Source: Hydrocarboniphaga daqingensis (GTDB lineage: Bacteria; Pseudomonadota; Gammaproteobacteria; Nevskiales; Nevskiaceae). From it: 64,000 bases of DNA. Each line of letters starts with the position of its first letter. Position 1 is the first letter of the stretch. The translations under genes were made by a program, and so were the position numbers. The stretch is taken from the NCBI RefSeq assembly GCF_900129825.1, contig NZ_FQWZ01000005.1:186001-250000 (forward strand). Direction: 5' to 3'. Shown here piece by piece: positions 1 to 10,587 of this stretch. The notes under the pieces were generated by a model. It ran no database searches, was not told the origin of the DNA, and worked only from the letters and a program-made list of their open reading frames with translations.

Positions 1-1064
1 GACTCGCTCGGAATCGGCGGGATCGAAGCGCTGAACGCTTCCAGGCCGCGCACGGTGCGCGTGCCGGTGGAATACGCATGGGTGAACATCAGGCCCTCGG
101 CCGTCAGCGCGTCGAATTCCGGCGTGAGCTTGCGCAGGTCGCCGTAGGCGCCGACAAACTCGGCGCCGAGAGATTCCTCCGACAGCAGCACCACGTTGAG
201 CTTGCCCAAGCCATCGGCACGTGCCGGGAAACGCCGCGTCAGATCACCGCTGGCCGCATCGACGAATTCACCGCCACCCGCTTGCAGATCGGCGCGCAGC
301 AAGGCCTGCATCTGCGTCGGATCGCCGCTGCGATAGAACGCGTGGTAGTCGATGTTGTTGGTGCGAAACGCCGCGAAGAAGTTCATCGGCCCATTGGCGA
401 CCAGTTCATTGACGACGCGGTTGCGCGAGAACGACAGCCGGTCGGCGGGCCACAGTGCGATGGCCGCAACGATCGCCAGCATCAGCCCTGCCGCGAGCCG
501 CAGCCGCGCCGCCCGCGGGATCACTGCGGTGCCCGGCCAGTTGCGCAAGCCGCGGGCCAGCAGCGCGGTCATCAGCAGCGCAATCATGGCGATCGCGGTC
601 AACAATGGCGCCACCGGATACTCGGAGCGGATATCGCCGATGACTTCAGTCGGGTAGATCAGGTAATCGACGGCGACCAGATTGAAGCGCGCGTCGAACT
701 CCTCAAAGAAGAAGTACTCGGCAACGGTGACGAACAGCATGCCGGCCAGCATCAGCGCGATGCCACCGAGCAGCAGCGCCCGCCCTGCTCCACTGCGATG
801 CCAGCGCACTGGCGCCAGCGCCAGATACAGCGTCAGCGGCGTGAACAGATACAGGGCTTCGACGATGTCGTTGAGCACGCCCAGCGACAAGATCGCCGGC
901 AGGCGCAGCGCCGGCACATGCGCCTCGACGCCGAAGCAGCCCCACAGCATCAGCCGAGTGGCGGCCGACAGTGCCAGAAACACACCGGCCATCCACCACA
1001 GCGGGCGAAAGCACGCGGCATCGATGCGCAAGCTGCCGGCGCCAGAGAAAACACGGGATCTCAT
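1..1064 (-). CDS. LTA synthase-family sulfatase (membrane phosphoglycerol/phosphoethanolamine transferase type), 3' end outside window
   Basis: Partial gene: the start codon is at 1064 and the C-terminal part lies beyond the left edge. The translated N-terminus has several hydrophobic segments (for example near WWMAGVFLALSAATRLML and an ALLLGGIALMLAGMLFVTV stretch), followed by a soluble domain that begins LNVVLLSEESLG and reaches STGTRTVRGLEAF. This is the layout of LtaS/MdoB-like alkaline-phosphatase-superfamily proteins: membrane N-terminus and an extracytoplasmic sulfatase domain, with a metal-binding Glu in the SEES motif and a likely nucleophilic Thr in the GTRTVRG motif. Family members move phosphoglycerol or phosphoethanolamine groups onto envelope glycans or lipids; the substrate here is unknown. 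It lies downstream of aroC on the same strand, about 110 bases away. The sulfatase call is firm, the substrate is not. Confidence 0.85.
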   Translation of the reverse strand, partial: MRSRVFSGAGSLRIDAACFRPLWWMAGVFLALSAATRLMLWGCFGVEAHVPALRLPAILSLGVLNDIVEALYLFTPLTLYLALAPVRWHRSGAGRALLLGGIALMLAGMLFVTVAEYFFFEEFDARFNLVAVDYLIYPTEVIGDIRSEYPVAPLLTAIAMIALLMTALLARGLRNWPGTAVIPRAARLRLAAGLMLAIVAAIALWPADRLSFSRNRVVNELVANGPMNFFAAFRTNNIDYHAFYRSGDPTQMQALLRADLQAGGGEFVDAASGDLTRRFPARADGLGKLNVVLLSEESLGAEFVGAYGDLRKLTPEFDALTAEGLMFTHAYSTGTRTVRGLEAFSASIPPIPSE

Positions 1065-1175
1065 CAAGCTCAATCTCGGAGAGGACTCTCCGCAGATTGC
1101 GCGACCGGGTCTATCCGGCGCCTTGCAGCCGGATTAACTCTGGTTCATGAAGCGGGTCTGTGGCGGCGGCACCGC

Positions 1176-2273
1176 TCAGGCTTGCGGTGCGATCCGTGGC
1201 GTTGCCGGCTGCACGTCGGCGTTCTGGCCGCGATGGCGCAGCAGGTGATCGATCAGCACCAGGGCGACCATTGCTTCGGCGATCGGCGTGGCGCGGATGC
1301 CCACGCACGGGTCATGGCGCCCGGTGGTGCGCATGTCCACGGCGTTGCCGTCGCTGTCGATCGACTTGCCGGGCGTGGTGATGCTCGACGTCGGCTTGAT
1401 CGCCAGCGCACAAACCAGGTCCTGGCCGGTGCTGATGCCGCCCGACACCCCGCCCGAGTGGTTCGACAGAAAGCCTTGCGGGGTCATCTCGTCGCGGTGT
1501 TCGGTGCCGCGCATCGCGGCGACCTTCATGCCGTCGCCGATCTCGACGCCCTTGACTGCATTGATGCCCATCAGCGCATGCGCGATATCCGCATCGAGCC
1601 GATCAAATACCGGCTCACCCAAGCCGGGTGGCAGGCCGGTGGCGACGACGCGAATCAACGCGCCGACCGAATCGCCGTCGCGACGCAGTTGGTCGATCAG
1701 GGCTTCGAGTTCGGGGATGCGCGATGCATCCGGCGAGAAGAACGCGTTGTTGTTGACCTCGGCCCAGTCGACCCGATCGAGCACGATCGGGCCCATCTGC
1801 GCCAGATAGCCGCGTACCGTCACGCCGAGCTTTTCGGCTAGGTACTTTTTTGCAACAGCGCCGGCCGCAACGCGCACCGCGGTTTCGCGCGCCGAGCTGC
1901 GACCCCCGCCGCGATGGTCGCGGATGCCGTACTTCTGGATGTACGCATAGTCGGCGTGATTGGGCCGAAACACCTGTGCGATCTTGGCGTAGTCGTAGCT
2001 GCGCTGGTCGGTGTTTTCGATCAGCAACGCGATCGGTGTGCCGGTGGTCTTGCCTTCGAACACGCCGGACAAGATGCGGACCTTGTCGTCTTCCTTGCGC
2101 TGGGTGACGTACTTGGACGTGCCCGGCTTGCGGCGGTCGAGGTCGGGCTGAATGTCGGCTTCGCTCAAGCTCATGCCCGGAGGGCAGCCGTCGATCACGC
2201 AGCCGATCGCCACGCCATGGCTTTCACCGAAACTGGTGACGGTAAACAGCTTGCCGAAGGTGTTGCCGGACAT
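1176..2273 (-). CDS. aroC: Chorismate synthase
   Basis: Makes chorismate from 5-enolpyruvylshikimate 3-phosphate with reduced FMN, the last step of the shikimate pathway, in the cytoplasm. The 365-residue protein has the family signatures in order: TSFGESHG near the N-terminus, IDGCPPG, RKPGTSK, the [12 protein letters not shown] segment, and the arginine-rich [17 protein letters not shown] region. Length is normal for the bacterial enzyme. The start ATG at 2273 overlaps the stop codon of prmB by one base (TGATG), so the two genes are probably translationally coupled, as in many gammaproteobacteria. Confidence 0.98.
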   Translation of the reverse strand: MSGNTFGKLFTVTSFGESHGVAIGCVIDGCPPGMSLSEADIQPDLDRRKPGTSKYVTQRKEDDKVRILSGVFEGKTTGTPIALLIENTDQRSYDYAKIAQVFRPNHADYAYIQKYGIRDHRGGGRSSARETAVRVAAGAVAKKYLAEKLGVTVRGYLAQMGPIVLDRVDWAEVNNNAFFSPDASRIPELEALIDQLRRDGDSVGALIRVVATGLPPGLGEPVFDRLDADIAHALMGINAVKGVEIGDGMKVAAMRGTEHRDEMTPQGFLSNHSGGVSGGISTGQDLVCALAIKPTSSITTPGKSIDSDGNAVDMRTTGRHDPCVGIRATPIAEAMVALVLIDHLLRHRGQNADVQPATPRIAPQA

Positions 2274-3181
2274 CAGCGAGTCTCCAACCAGGCGACCAGA
2301 TCGGCGCGCGAAATCACGAACACACCGTCGCCACCACGAACGAACTCCGGCCAGGCGACCGGGATCGTCGGATAGCGCGTCTCGAACTCGTCGAGCGAAC
2401 CGCCGATCTCACAGACCAGCAGGCCATCCTCGTTCAGGTAATCCGGCGCTTCGACCAGAATCCGCTCGACGATATCCATGCCGTCTTCGCCGGCTTCCAG
2501 CGCCAGCTTGGGCTCGCGCTTGTATTCGGCCGACAGCGCCTCCCATTCGGCGGTCGGTACATACGGCGGATTGCTAACGATCAGGTCGTAGCGGCGCGCG
2601 CCGAGCGCATCGAACAGGTCGGACTGAATCGCCGTCACGCGATTGGCGAGGTCATGGCGCGCGATATTGCGGCGGCTGACTTCGAGCGCCCCGGCGTCGA
2701 TGTCGACCAGATCGACTTCGGCGTCTTCGAACACATCGGCGCAGGCGATGCCGATGCAGCCGCTGCCGGTGCACAGATCGAGAATCTGCAGCGGCTCGCC
2801 TTCGATCCACGGCGCAAAGCGCGCCTCGATCATCTCGGCGATCGGCGAGCGCGGTACCAGCACCCGCTCGTCGACGTAGAAGCTCAGTCCGCAGAACTGG
2901 ATTTCACCGATCAGGTATGCCGCTGGTTTGCGCGATTCGATCCGTTGCCGCAACAAGGCCAGCACGGCGTCGCGCTCGGTCGGCGTCACATGCGCCTCCA
3001 GGTAGACCGTCGGCAACTCCGCATTCAGATGCAGCTGATGGAGCACCAGGTGAAACGCCTCGTCGAGCGCATTGTCGGTGCCGTGGCCGAATACCAGACC
3101 GCGGCGACCGAACTCACTGGCACCCCAACGCACGAGGTCGCGTACCGTGGTCAGGGCTTGTGTGTCGCGCGGATCGGTCAT
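2273..3181 (-). CDS. prmB: 50S ribosomal protein L3 N5-glutamine methyltransferase
   Basis: S-adenosylmethionine-dependent enzyme that methylates a glutamine of ribosomal protein L3. In this 302-residue protein the SAM-binding motif [14 protein letters not shown] is at about 133-146 and the glutamine-methyltransferase signature NPPY is at 204-207. The N-terminal helical domain (1-100) and the position directly upstream of aroC favour PrmB over its relative PrmC, which normally sits next to prfA. It is divergent from the SCO1 gene. Confidence 0.95.
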   Translation of the reverse strand: MTDPRDTQALTTVRDLVRWGASEFGRRGLVFGHGTDNALDEAFHLVLHQLHLNAELPTVYLEAHVTPTERDAVLALLRQRIESRKPAAYLIGEIQFCGLSFYVDERVLVPRSPIAEMIEARFAPWIEGEPLQILDLCTGSGCIGIACADVFEDAEVDLVDIDAGALEVSRRNIARHDLANRVTAIQSDLFDALGARRYDLIVSNPPYVPTAEWEALSAEYKREPKLALEAGEDGMDIVERILVEAPDYLNEDGLLVCEIGGSLDEFETRYPTIPVAWPEFVRGGDGVFVISRADLVAWLETR

Positions 3182-3311
3182 TTATGGGCTTCGTTCGTGA
3201 AATAATGGCGGCAGAAGACATCAATTATGCGGCCAGGCCCCACTGCCAGCAATTTGTAAGGCTCCGCTTTCCGTCACCGGCCGCCGCTGCCTGCACCCCA
3301 ATCGAGTCCCT

Positions 3312-3932
3312 ATGAAACCCACCAAAGCCATCATCATCGGTGTCATCGCCGCACTCGCCGCGCTCGCGGGGCTGGTCGTGGCGCAGTTGATGCTCACCGA
3401 CCGCGGTATCGAGGTCAGCTCCGGCACGCTGCTCAAGCAGCCACGCAGCATCGAAGCGTTCACGCTGCGCGATACCAGCGGCGCGCCTTTCGACAACAGC
3501 CGTTTGGCCGGCCAGTGGTCGTTGGTGTTTGCCGGCTTCACGTTCTGCCCCGATGTCTGTCCCAACACGCTGGGTGTGCTCAAAAGCCTGAAAGCCAAGC
3601 TCGACGAGGCGCAGGCGCCGCTGCAGGTGGTGTTCGTTTCGGTCGACCCGGAGCGCGACAGCCTGGACCGTCTCGGTACCTACGTTCACTACTTCGACCC
3701 TCGCTTCGTCGGCGTCACCGGCGACGTTGCCGAGTTGGAAAAGCTGGCGCGGTCGATGAGCCTGGTGTTCGCCAAGGTGCCGGGCACGACGCCCGACAGC
3801 TATACGATGGACCATTCGTCGGCACTGGTGCTGATCAATCCTCAAGGCCAGGTTTTCGGTTACTTCCTACCCCCTCACCGGCTCGATGCACTGGCCGCCG
3901 ACTTGGTGAGCCTGATCCGGAGCCCCAGCTGA
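3312..3932 (+). CDS. SCO1/SenC family copper chaperone
   Basis: Membrane-anchored thioredoxin-fold protein that delivers copper to, or reduces the thiols of, the CuA site of cytochrome oxidase. The 206-residue protein has an N-terminal membrane anchor (about 5-28), the copper-binding pair Cys79 and Cys83 in FTFCPDVCP, and the third ligand His168 in the MDHSS motif. All three metal ligands are intact. Its TGA stop overlaps the ATG of the next gene, another copper chaperone, so the pair is probably co-translated for oxidase assembly. Confidence 0.93.
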   Translation: MKPTKAIIIGVIAALAALAGLVVAQLMLTDRGIEVSSGTLLKQPRSIEAFTLRDTSGAPFDNSRLAGQWSLVFAGFTFCPDVCPNTLGVLKSLKAKLDEAQAPLQVVFVSVDPERDSLDRLGTYVHYFDPRFVGVTGDVAELEKLARSMSLVFAKVPGTTPDSYTMDHSSALVLINPQGQVFGYFLPPHRLDALAADLVSLIRSPS

Positions 3933-4360
3933 TGCGCCGCCTGTCCTACTCGATCGCCGCCGTCGCGGCGCTGCTGTTGGCCCCCGCTGCGATCGCCTGC
4001 GAGGGCTTGAGCGTAGAAGCACCTTGGGTTCGCCAGCCGCCGCCGGGCGCTCCGGTCATGGCCGGCTTCGCGCAGCTGCTCAATCAGGGCAAGACCGCCA
4101 TCACCGTGTCGACTTTCGACAGCGCCGATTTCGGCCGCGTCGAGCTGCACCGCAGCTCGATGGTCGACGGCATGATGCGGATGGAACGCATCGCCGCACT
4201 CAGCGTGGCGCCCGGCGAACGGGTAACGCTGGCACCGGGCGGCTATCACCTGATGCTGATGCAGCCTCGCCAGACGATCGGCGAGCGCACGCGCATCCAG
4301 CTGCACTGCGCCGACGGCACGCTGTCGGCCGAATTCCCCGTCCGCGCGACTGCACCTTGA
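3932..4360 (+). CDS. Periplasmic PCu(A)C-type copper chaperone
   Basis: Start chosen at 3932, where ATG overlaps the SCO1 stop and gives a 142-residue protein with a clean signal peptide (MRRLSYSIAAVAALLLAPAA, probable cleavage after AIA). The mature domain has the copper site typical of the PCuAC (DUF461) family: a His and Met-rich stretch VELHRSSMVDGMMRM, then GGYHLMLM. Family members bind Cu(I) in the periplasm and pass it to SCO proteins or directly to CuA. The link to SCO1 supports this role. Confidence 0.92.
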   Translation: MRRLSYSIAAVAALLLAPAAIACEGLSVEAPWVRQPPPGAPVMAGFAQLLNQGKTAITVSTFDSADFGRVELHRSSMVDGMMRMERIAALSVAPGERVTLAPGGYHLMLMQPRQTIGERTRIQLHCADGTLSAEFPVRATAP

Positions 4361-4364
4361 TCCC

Positions 4365-5258
4365 ATGACCTCGAATACCCGCAGCACCGATGCCAGCCTC
4401 GGCGACCGCTTGTTCACGCTGCTGCAGCTGACGCTGCCGACCCGATTCCTCTCCTGGTGCATCTTCAAGATCACGCGGATCGAGCAGACGGGCTTCAAGA
4501 ACGCGTTCATCCGTGTATTCATGGACCGTTTCGGCATCAGTCTGGACGAAGCCCAGCTGCAGCGGCCCGAAGACTTCCGCAGCTTCAACGACTTTTTCAC
4601 CCGCGCGCTGAAGCCCGGCGAGCGGCCGCTGGTCGAGGACCCGCGCGTGCTGCTGTCGCCGGTCGATGGCGCGATCAGCCAGCTCGGCCCGATCGACGGC
4701 GAGCGCATCTTCCAGGCCAAGGGCCACCACTACACGGCGGCCGAACTGCTCGGCGGCCGCGATCTGGCAGCGCCATTCGACGGTGGCGAGTTCTGCACGA
4801 TCTACCTGGCTCCGAACAACTATCACCGCTTGCACATGCCGCTGGCGGGCACGCTGCGCGAGTGGGTTTACGTGCCGGGGCGGCTGTTCAGCGTCAACCC
4901 GGCAACGGCCCGCGCGCTGCCCGGCGTGTTCGCGCGCAATGAACGCGTCGCCGCGATCTTCGATACCGAGCTGGGGCCATTTGCAATGGTGCTGGTCGGG
5001 GCCTTCTTTGTCGGCTCGATCGAGACCGTCTGGGCGGGGCTGATCTCGCCGCCGCATCGGCGCTCGCCGGTGATGCGCTTCAAACCGTCGCAGCCCGTGC
5101 ATCTGGAACGCGGCGCCGAGATGGGCCGGTTCAACATGGGATCGACCGTGATCCTGCTGGCGCCCAAGGGCAGCCTGCAATGGGACACCGCGCTGCGTCC
5201 GGCCCAGCCGGTGCGGATGGGCCAGTCCATCGGCGTCAAGCAGCGCCCATCGACATGA
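4365..5258 (+). CDS. psd: Phosphatidylserine decarboxylase proenzyme
   Basis: Converts phosphatidylserine to phosphatidylethanolamine at the inner membrane. The 297-residue proenzyme has the self-cleavage site Gly259-Ser260 in MGSTVILL near the C-terminus; cleavage would leave a pyruvoyl-capped alpha chain of 38 residues. The NNYHRLHMPLAG segment contains the conserved catalytic His. Length fits type I bacterial enzymes. The stop overlaps the next start (ATGA), suggesting coupling. Confidence 0.96.
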   Translation: MTSNTRSTDASLGDRLFTLLQLTLPTRFLSWCIFKITRIEQTGFKNAFIRVFMDRFGISLDEAQLQRPEDFRSFNDFFTRALKPGERPLVEDPRVLLSPVDGAISQLGPIDGERIFQAKGHHYTAAELLGGRDLAAPFDGGEFCTIYLAPNNYHRLHMPLAGTLREWVYVPGRLFSVNPATARALPGVFARNERVAAIFDTELGPFAMVLVGAFFVGSIETVWAGLISPPHRRSPVMRFKPSQPVHLERGAEMGRFNMGSTVILLAPKGSLQWDTALRPAQPVRMGQSIGVKQRPST

Positions 5259-5740
5259 GTCTGCGCATCGATGCGGCCTGCGCCGCCGACGTCCCGCTGA
5301 TACTCGGCTTCATCCGCGAGTTGGCCGATTACGAGCGCCTGTCGGACCAGGTCAGCGCCACCGAAGCCACGCTGCAGGCCACGCTGTTCGGCGAGCGTCC
5401 CGCCGCTGAGGTATTGATCGCACGGGTCGGCGGCCAAGCGATCGGCTTCGCGCTGTACTTCGCCAACTACTCCACGTTTCTGGCCAAGCCCGGCATCTAT
5501 CTCGAAGACCTTTACGTACAACCTGCACATCGCGGTCATGGAGTGGGACGTGCGCTGTTGCAGCGGGTCGCGGCTTTGGCGGTCGAACGCGGCTGCGGCC
5601 GTCTGGAGTGGTCGGTGCTGGACTGGAACGAGCCGGCGATCGGCTTCTATCGCCGTCTCGGTGCCGCGCCGATGGACGACTGGACGATCTTCCGGCTCAC
5701 CGGCGAGGCCTTGCAGCAGTTCGGAGGCAGCCGGAGCTGA
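5255..5740 (+). CDS. GNAT family N-acetyltransferase
   Basis: The start at ATG 5255, overlapping the psd stop codon, gives 161 residues beginning MSLRIDAAC; the longer open frame upstream overlaps psd and is not believable as protein. The fold is recognisable from IRELADYERL, the central strand YLEDLYVQPAHRG and the acetyl-CoA loop RGHGVGRALLQ (motif Q/R-x-x-G-x-G/A), then LDWNEPAIGFYRRLGA. It resembles diamine/thialysine acetyltransferases of the SSAT-like group, but the acceptor is not certain. Confidence 0.88.
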   Translation: MSLRIDAACAADVPLILGFIRELADYERLSDQVSATEATLQATLFGERPAAEVLIARVGGQAIGFALYFANYSTFLAKPGIYLEDLYVQPAHRGHGVGRALLQRVAALAVERGCGRLEWSVLDWNEPAIGFYRRLGAAPMDDWTIFRLTGEALQQFGGSRS

Positions 5741-5865
5741 AGGTCGATGCATCGGTCGCCGGCCGCTGACGCGAACTAAAGCGCCGCCGTTTGATCCAAG
5801 CCGCACTGCGATCCACCGCGCGTCAACCCGCGTACACTCGATACCGTCTGCCGATCCTGCCGCGC

Positions 5866-7425
5866 ATGCCCTCCATCCGTAATCCTGTCGGACCCATCCG
5901 TCGCACCGTATACGGCGCGGGCCTGAGCCTTGCGTTGGCTGTTGGCGTCGTCGGCGTCGTACTGGCCGCCGACCTGAGCGCACCCGTGCCCACGGACGGC
6001 ATCGGCAGCGGCGCACCCAGCGCACTGAATCTGCCGCAGATGGGCGAACCGGCCGACGCGACGATGTCGCCGGCGCAGGAAGCCGCGATCGGCACCAGCG
6101 TGATGGCCGAGCTGTATCAGTACGAATACGTGCTGGAAGACCCTGAGATCACCGAATACCTGTCCAACATGGGCTGGCGCCTGGTTGCCGCCGCTCAGCA
6201 GAAGCCACCGGCGCTCGACGTGTTCATGGTCGCCGACCCGCGCATCAACGCATTCGCGCTGCCCGGCGGACACATCGGCTTCAATGCCGGCCTGCTGATC
6301 GCGAGCCAGACCGAAAGCGAGCTGGCGGGCGTCATGGGCCATGAATTGACCCACGTGACGCAGCGCCATATCGCGCGGTCGCAGGACGATGCCGGTGGCA
6401 TCGGCACGATCGCGACCTGGGCTGCCGTGCTGGCCGCGATCATCGCCGGGTCCGGTGACCCGAACGTGATCATCGCCGCGCTCGGCGTCGGCCAGGGCGT
6501 GATGTACCAGAAGCAGGTCAACTTCACGCGTGCCAACGAACTGGAAGCCGACCGCATCGGCATCCAGGTGATGGCCGATGCCGGCTACGACCCTGAAGGC
6601 ATGGCGGGCTTCTTCCAGCGGCTGGAACAGCAATCGCGCTTGTACGGCACCGGCGTGCCGGAGATTCTGCGGACTCACCCGGTCAACACCACCCGTATCG
6701 CCGAGGCGCGATCGCGAGCGGCAGCGATCGAGAAAGGCAAGCTGCGCAACGTGCCCGATTCACTCGACTACGGCTTGATGAAGGCGCGCACGCGCGTACT
6801 GGTATCGAGCCGTCCCGGCGAAGCGGTCGAAGCCTTCAGCGCCGAACTGAAAAACGGCCGCGATACCGCACCGACGCGCTACGGTCTGGCGCTGGCGCTG
6901 AGCAAGGCCGGAGATAACGCACGCGCTGCGGCGGTGCTCAAGCCTGCGTTCGACGCCAACCGCAATGCGCCGGCAATCGCGCTGCTGATGGCGCAGCTCA
7001 AGCTCGGGGCTGGCCAGTCCGCCGATGCGATGGCGCTGTTCGAAAAAATCTATCAGTCCTATCCGACCTATGCGCCGGCGATCCTGCGCTACGCGCAAGC
7101 GCTGATCGAGACCGGCAAGCCTGATGTCGCACGCCAGGTGCTGCTCGCGTCCCAGCAGATTTTCGGGACGCGGCTGGAAACCTATCGCTTGCTGGCGCAA
7201 GCCGCCCGCGACGCCGGCAACAACGGCGAGGCCAGCTACGAGATGGCCAACTACCTGTACTACCGGGGTGACTACGGCGGTGCGCTGGCCCAGCTCGACG
7301 CTGGGCTGCGCAGTGATTCGCTCAGTTCTTCGCAGCGTGCCCGCTTGGCGGCGCGACGCGCCGAAGTTCGCGAAGCGCTGCCACGCAACTACAACCCCTA
7401 CGCTCGCGAGCCGCGCCAGCGCTGA
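5866..7425 (+). CDS. bepA: M48 family metalloprotease with TPR domain (BepA/YfgC-like)
   Basis: Periplasmic zinc protease and chaperone that helps outer-membrane proteins and LptD assemble. I place the start at ATG 5866 because it gives a proper signal peptide (GAGLSLALAVGVVGVVLAA) in a 519-residue protein; the frame is open further upstream without a good signal. The zinc motif HELTH is at 159-163 and the third ligand lies in the ELEAD segment (225-229). The rest (about 270-519) is helical with TPR-like repeats. The domain order and length match BepA. It converges on mtnA. Confidence 0.93.
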   Translation: MPSIRNPVGPIRRTVYGAGLSLALAVGVVGVVLAADLSAPVPTDGIGSGAPSALNLPQMGEPADATMSPAQEAAIGTSVMAELYQYEYVLEDPEITEYLSNMGWRLVAAAQQKPPALDVFMVADPRINAFALPGGHIGFNAGLLIASQTESELAGVMGHELTHVTQRHIARSQDDAGGIGTIATWAAVLAAIIAGSGDPNVIIAALGVGQGVMYQKQVNFTRANELEADRIGIQVMADAGYDPEGMAGFFQRLEQQSRLYGTGVPEILRTHPVNTTRIAEARSRAAAIEKGKLRNVPDSLDYGLMKARTRVLVSSRPGEAVEAFSAELKNGRDTAPTRYGLALALSKAGDNARAAAVLKPAFDANRNAPAIALLMAQLKLGAGQSADAMALFEKIYQSYPTYAPAILRYAQALIETGKPDVARQVLLASQQIFGTRLETYRLLAQAARDAGNNGEASYEMANYLYYRGDYGGALAQLDAGLRSDSLSSSQRARLAARRAEVREALPRNYNPYAREPRQR

Positions 7426-7448
7426 GGCTGGCGCTGTACAGGCGACGC

Positions 7449-8447
<999 letters not shown>

Positions 8448-8541
8448 TCGAACGAATCCCTTGGTTTTTGACGCAGGCAGGTAAACTGGCAGCGCAGGCC
8501 ACCGTCGGCTGCGCTCTTGGCTCCTAGTCTAACGTCCGCCC

Positions 8542-9879
8542 ATGCCCGTTACGTCCTTTCCTCCCGTGGCGATCGATCTGCTGGTCAGCGCCGGCAGCAT
8601 CGTGCCGATCGAGCCGGCCGGCGTGGTGCTGGAACAGCATGCGCTGGCGATCGACAAAGGCCGCATCCTGGCGGTGCTGCCGACCCGCGAAGCACGGGCG
8701 CGCTACCAGCCGCGTGAGTCACTCGACCTGCCCGGTCACGCGCTGATGCCGGGCTTGGTGAACCTGCATGCGCACAGTGCAATGAGCGTGCTGCGTGGCA
8801 TCGCCGACGATCTGCCGCTGATGGAATGGCTGCAAGGGCATATGTGGCCGGCCGAGGCCGCCCATATGGGCCCGGCGTTCTGCCGCGATGGCGTCAATCT
8901 GGCGATGGCCGAGATGATTCGCAGCGGCCAGACCTGCGTCAACGACATGTATTTTTTCCCCGATGCCACGGCGCAAGCCGTGCGGCAGGCCGGCATGCGC
9001 GCGGCGGTCGGGCTGATCGTGATCGACTTTCCGAGCGCGTGGGCGCAGCCCGGCGAGTACATCCACAAGGGACTGGCGCTGCATGACGCGCTGCGTGGCG
9101 AGCCGCTGATCAAAACGATCTTCGCGCCGCATGCGCCGTATACGGTCAGCGACCCGCTGCTGCGTCAGGTGCGCCAGTACGCCACCGAGCTGGGCATCGG
9201 CATCCACATGCACATCCACGAAACCGCCGACGAAGTGGCGCAAGGCATCGCGCGTAACGGCAAGCGGCCGTGGCAGCACCTGCGCGATCTGGAGTTTCTC
9301 GGCCCCGATCTGATCGCGGTTCACATGACGCAGCTGACCGACGAGGAAATCGAGGAAGTCGCGCATTACGGCGTGCACGTCGCGCATTGCCCCGAGTCCA
9401 ACCTCAAGCTGGCCAACGGCTTCTGCCCGGTGCACCGACTGCAGATGGCCGGCGCCAACGTCGGCATCGGCACCGACGGCGCTGCCAGCAACAACGACCT
9501 CGATCTGTTCGGCGAGCTGCGCATCGCCAGCCTGATGGCCAAGGGCGTGACGTTGGACGCGCGCGCGGTGCCGGCGGCCAAGGCACTGGAAATGGCCACA
9601 CTGGCCGGCGCGCGGGCGCTGGGTTGGGACGACCAGATCGGCTCGCTGCTGCCCGGCAAGGCCGCCGACTTCATCGCGGTCGACTTGTCGGCGGTGAACA
9701 CCCAGCCGGTCTACAACGTCATTTCGCACCTCGCCTATGCGGTCAACAGCCGACAGGTCGATTACGTCTGGGTCGCAGGACGGCCGCTGCTGGCCGAAGG
9801 CCGGCTGCTGACGCTGGTCGAAGACGAGTTGCGCGCCAAGGCCGCCGAATGGCGCCACAAGATCACAGGAAAGCACTGA
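8542..9879 (+). CDS. mtaD: 5-methylthioadenosine/S-adenosylhomocysteine deaminase (TRZ/ATZ amidohydrolase)
   Basis: Amidohydrolase-superfamily deaminase, 445 residues. Metal ligands are visible in order: LVNLHAHSAMS (HxH), HMHIHETADEV (third His), AVHMTQ region and GTDGAASNNDLDL (Asp). The overall sequence and location upstream of ubiG match the MTA deaminase of pseudomonads (the PA3170 type, from memory), which turns methylthioadenosine into methylthioinosine. Substrate preference between MTA and SAH cannot be read from sequence. Four bases separate it from ubiG. Confidence 0.9.
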   Translation: MPVTSFPPVAIDLLVSAGSIVPIEPAGVVLEQHALAIDKGRILAVLPTREARARYQPRESLDLPGHALMPGLVNLHAHSAMSVLRGIADDLPLMEWLQGHMWPAEAAHMGPAFCRDGVNLAMAEMIRSGQTCVNDMYFFPDATAQAVRQAGMRAAVGLIVIDFPSAWAQPGEYIHKGLALHDALRGEPLIKTIFAPHAPYTVSDPLLRQVRQYATELGIGIHMHIHETADEVAQGIARNGKRPWQHLRDLEFLGPDLIAVHMTQLTDEEIEEVAHYGVHVAHCPESNLKLANGFCPVHRLQMAGANVGIGTDGAASNNDLDLFGELRIASLMAKGVTLDARAVPAAKALEMATLAGARALGWDDQIGSLLPGKAADFIAVDLSAVNTQPVYNVISHLAYAVNSRQVDYVWVAGRPLLAEGRLLTLVEDELRAKAAEWRHKITGKH

Positions 9880-9882
9880 GCC

Positions 9883-10587
9883 ATGAGCAACGTCGACGCT
9901 GCCGAAATCCGCCACTTCTCGTCGCTGGCCTCGCGCTGGTGGGACCCGCGCGGTGAGATGGCCGCGCTGCACCACATCAACCCGGCGCGCGTGCGCTACA
10001 TCGAAAACGCGGTCGGCGGCTTGCGCGGCAAGCGCGTCGTCGATGTCGGCTGTGGCGGCGGCATCCTGACCGAAGCACTGGCTGTGCGCGGGGCCACGGC
10101 CGTCGGTATCGATCTGGCCGAAGCCTCGCTCGAAGTCGCGCGGCTGCATGGGCTCGAATCGGGCATCAAATGCGAATACCGCTGCATCGCCAGCGAAGCC
10201 CTGGCCGACGAAGCACCGGCCAGCTTCGACGTGGTGTGCTGCCTGGAAATGCTGGAACACGTGCCGGATCCGGCCTCGGTGATCGCCGCGTGCGCCAAGC
10301 TGGTCAAGCCGGGCGGCGATGTCGTGTTCAGCACGATCAACCGTAACCCCAAGTCGTATGCGCTGATGATCGTCGGCGCCGAATTGATCGCCGGCCTGGT
10401 GCCGCGCGGCACGCACGAATACGCCAAGTTCATCCGGCCGTCGGAGCTGGAAGCCTGGGCACGTGCAGCGGGCCTTACGGCCGTCGAACTGCGCGGCATG
10501 CGCTACAACCCGCTGCTGAAATCGGCGTCGATCGGCAACGACATGGACGTGAACTACCTGATGCACTGCCGCCGCGACGCCGCATGA
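9883..10587 (+). CDS. ubiG: Ubiquinone biosynthesis O-methyltransferase (bifunctional 2-polyprenyl-6-hydroxyphenol methylase)
   Basis: Catalyses both O-methylations in ubiquinone synthesis. The 234-residue class I methyltransferase begins with the family pattern FSSLASRWWDPRGEM and AALHHINPARVRYI, has the SAM motif VVDVGCGGGILTEALA, and post-motif CCLEMLEHVPDP. A helix after VVFSTINRNPKSYALMIVGAE matches the membrane-contact insert of UbiG. The stop overlaps the start of the HAD phosphatase gene (ATGA). Confidence 0.97.
   Translation: MSNVDAAEIRHFSSLASRWWDPRGEMAALHHINPARVRYIENAVGGLRGKRVVDVGCGGGILTEALAVRGATAVGIDLAEASLEVARLHGLESGIKCEYRCIASEALADEAPASFDVVCCLEMLEHVPDPASVIAACAKLVKPGGDVVFSTINRNPKSYALMIVGAELIAGLVPRGTHEYAKFIRPSELEAWARAAGLTAVELRGMRYNPLLKSASIGNDMDVNYLMHCRRDAA

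Noticed and set aside
1113-1134. Terminator after aroC
   Set aside because: ATCCGGC/GCCGGAT can pair, but only 7 bp and no T run on the minus strand; too weak to call.
78-1841. 587-residue plus-strand open frame
   Set aside because: It is antisense to aroC and the sulfatase gene; its composition (Arg, His, Gln, Ala) is that of a shadow frame in GC-rich DNA.
8719-10566. 615-residue minus-strand open frame
   Set aside because: Antisense of mtaD and ubiG, both of which have full family motifs.
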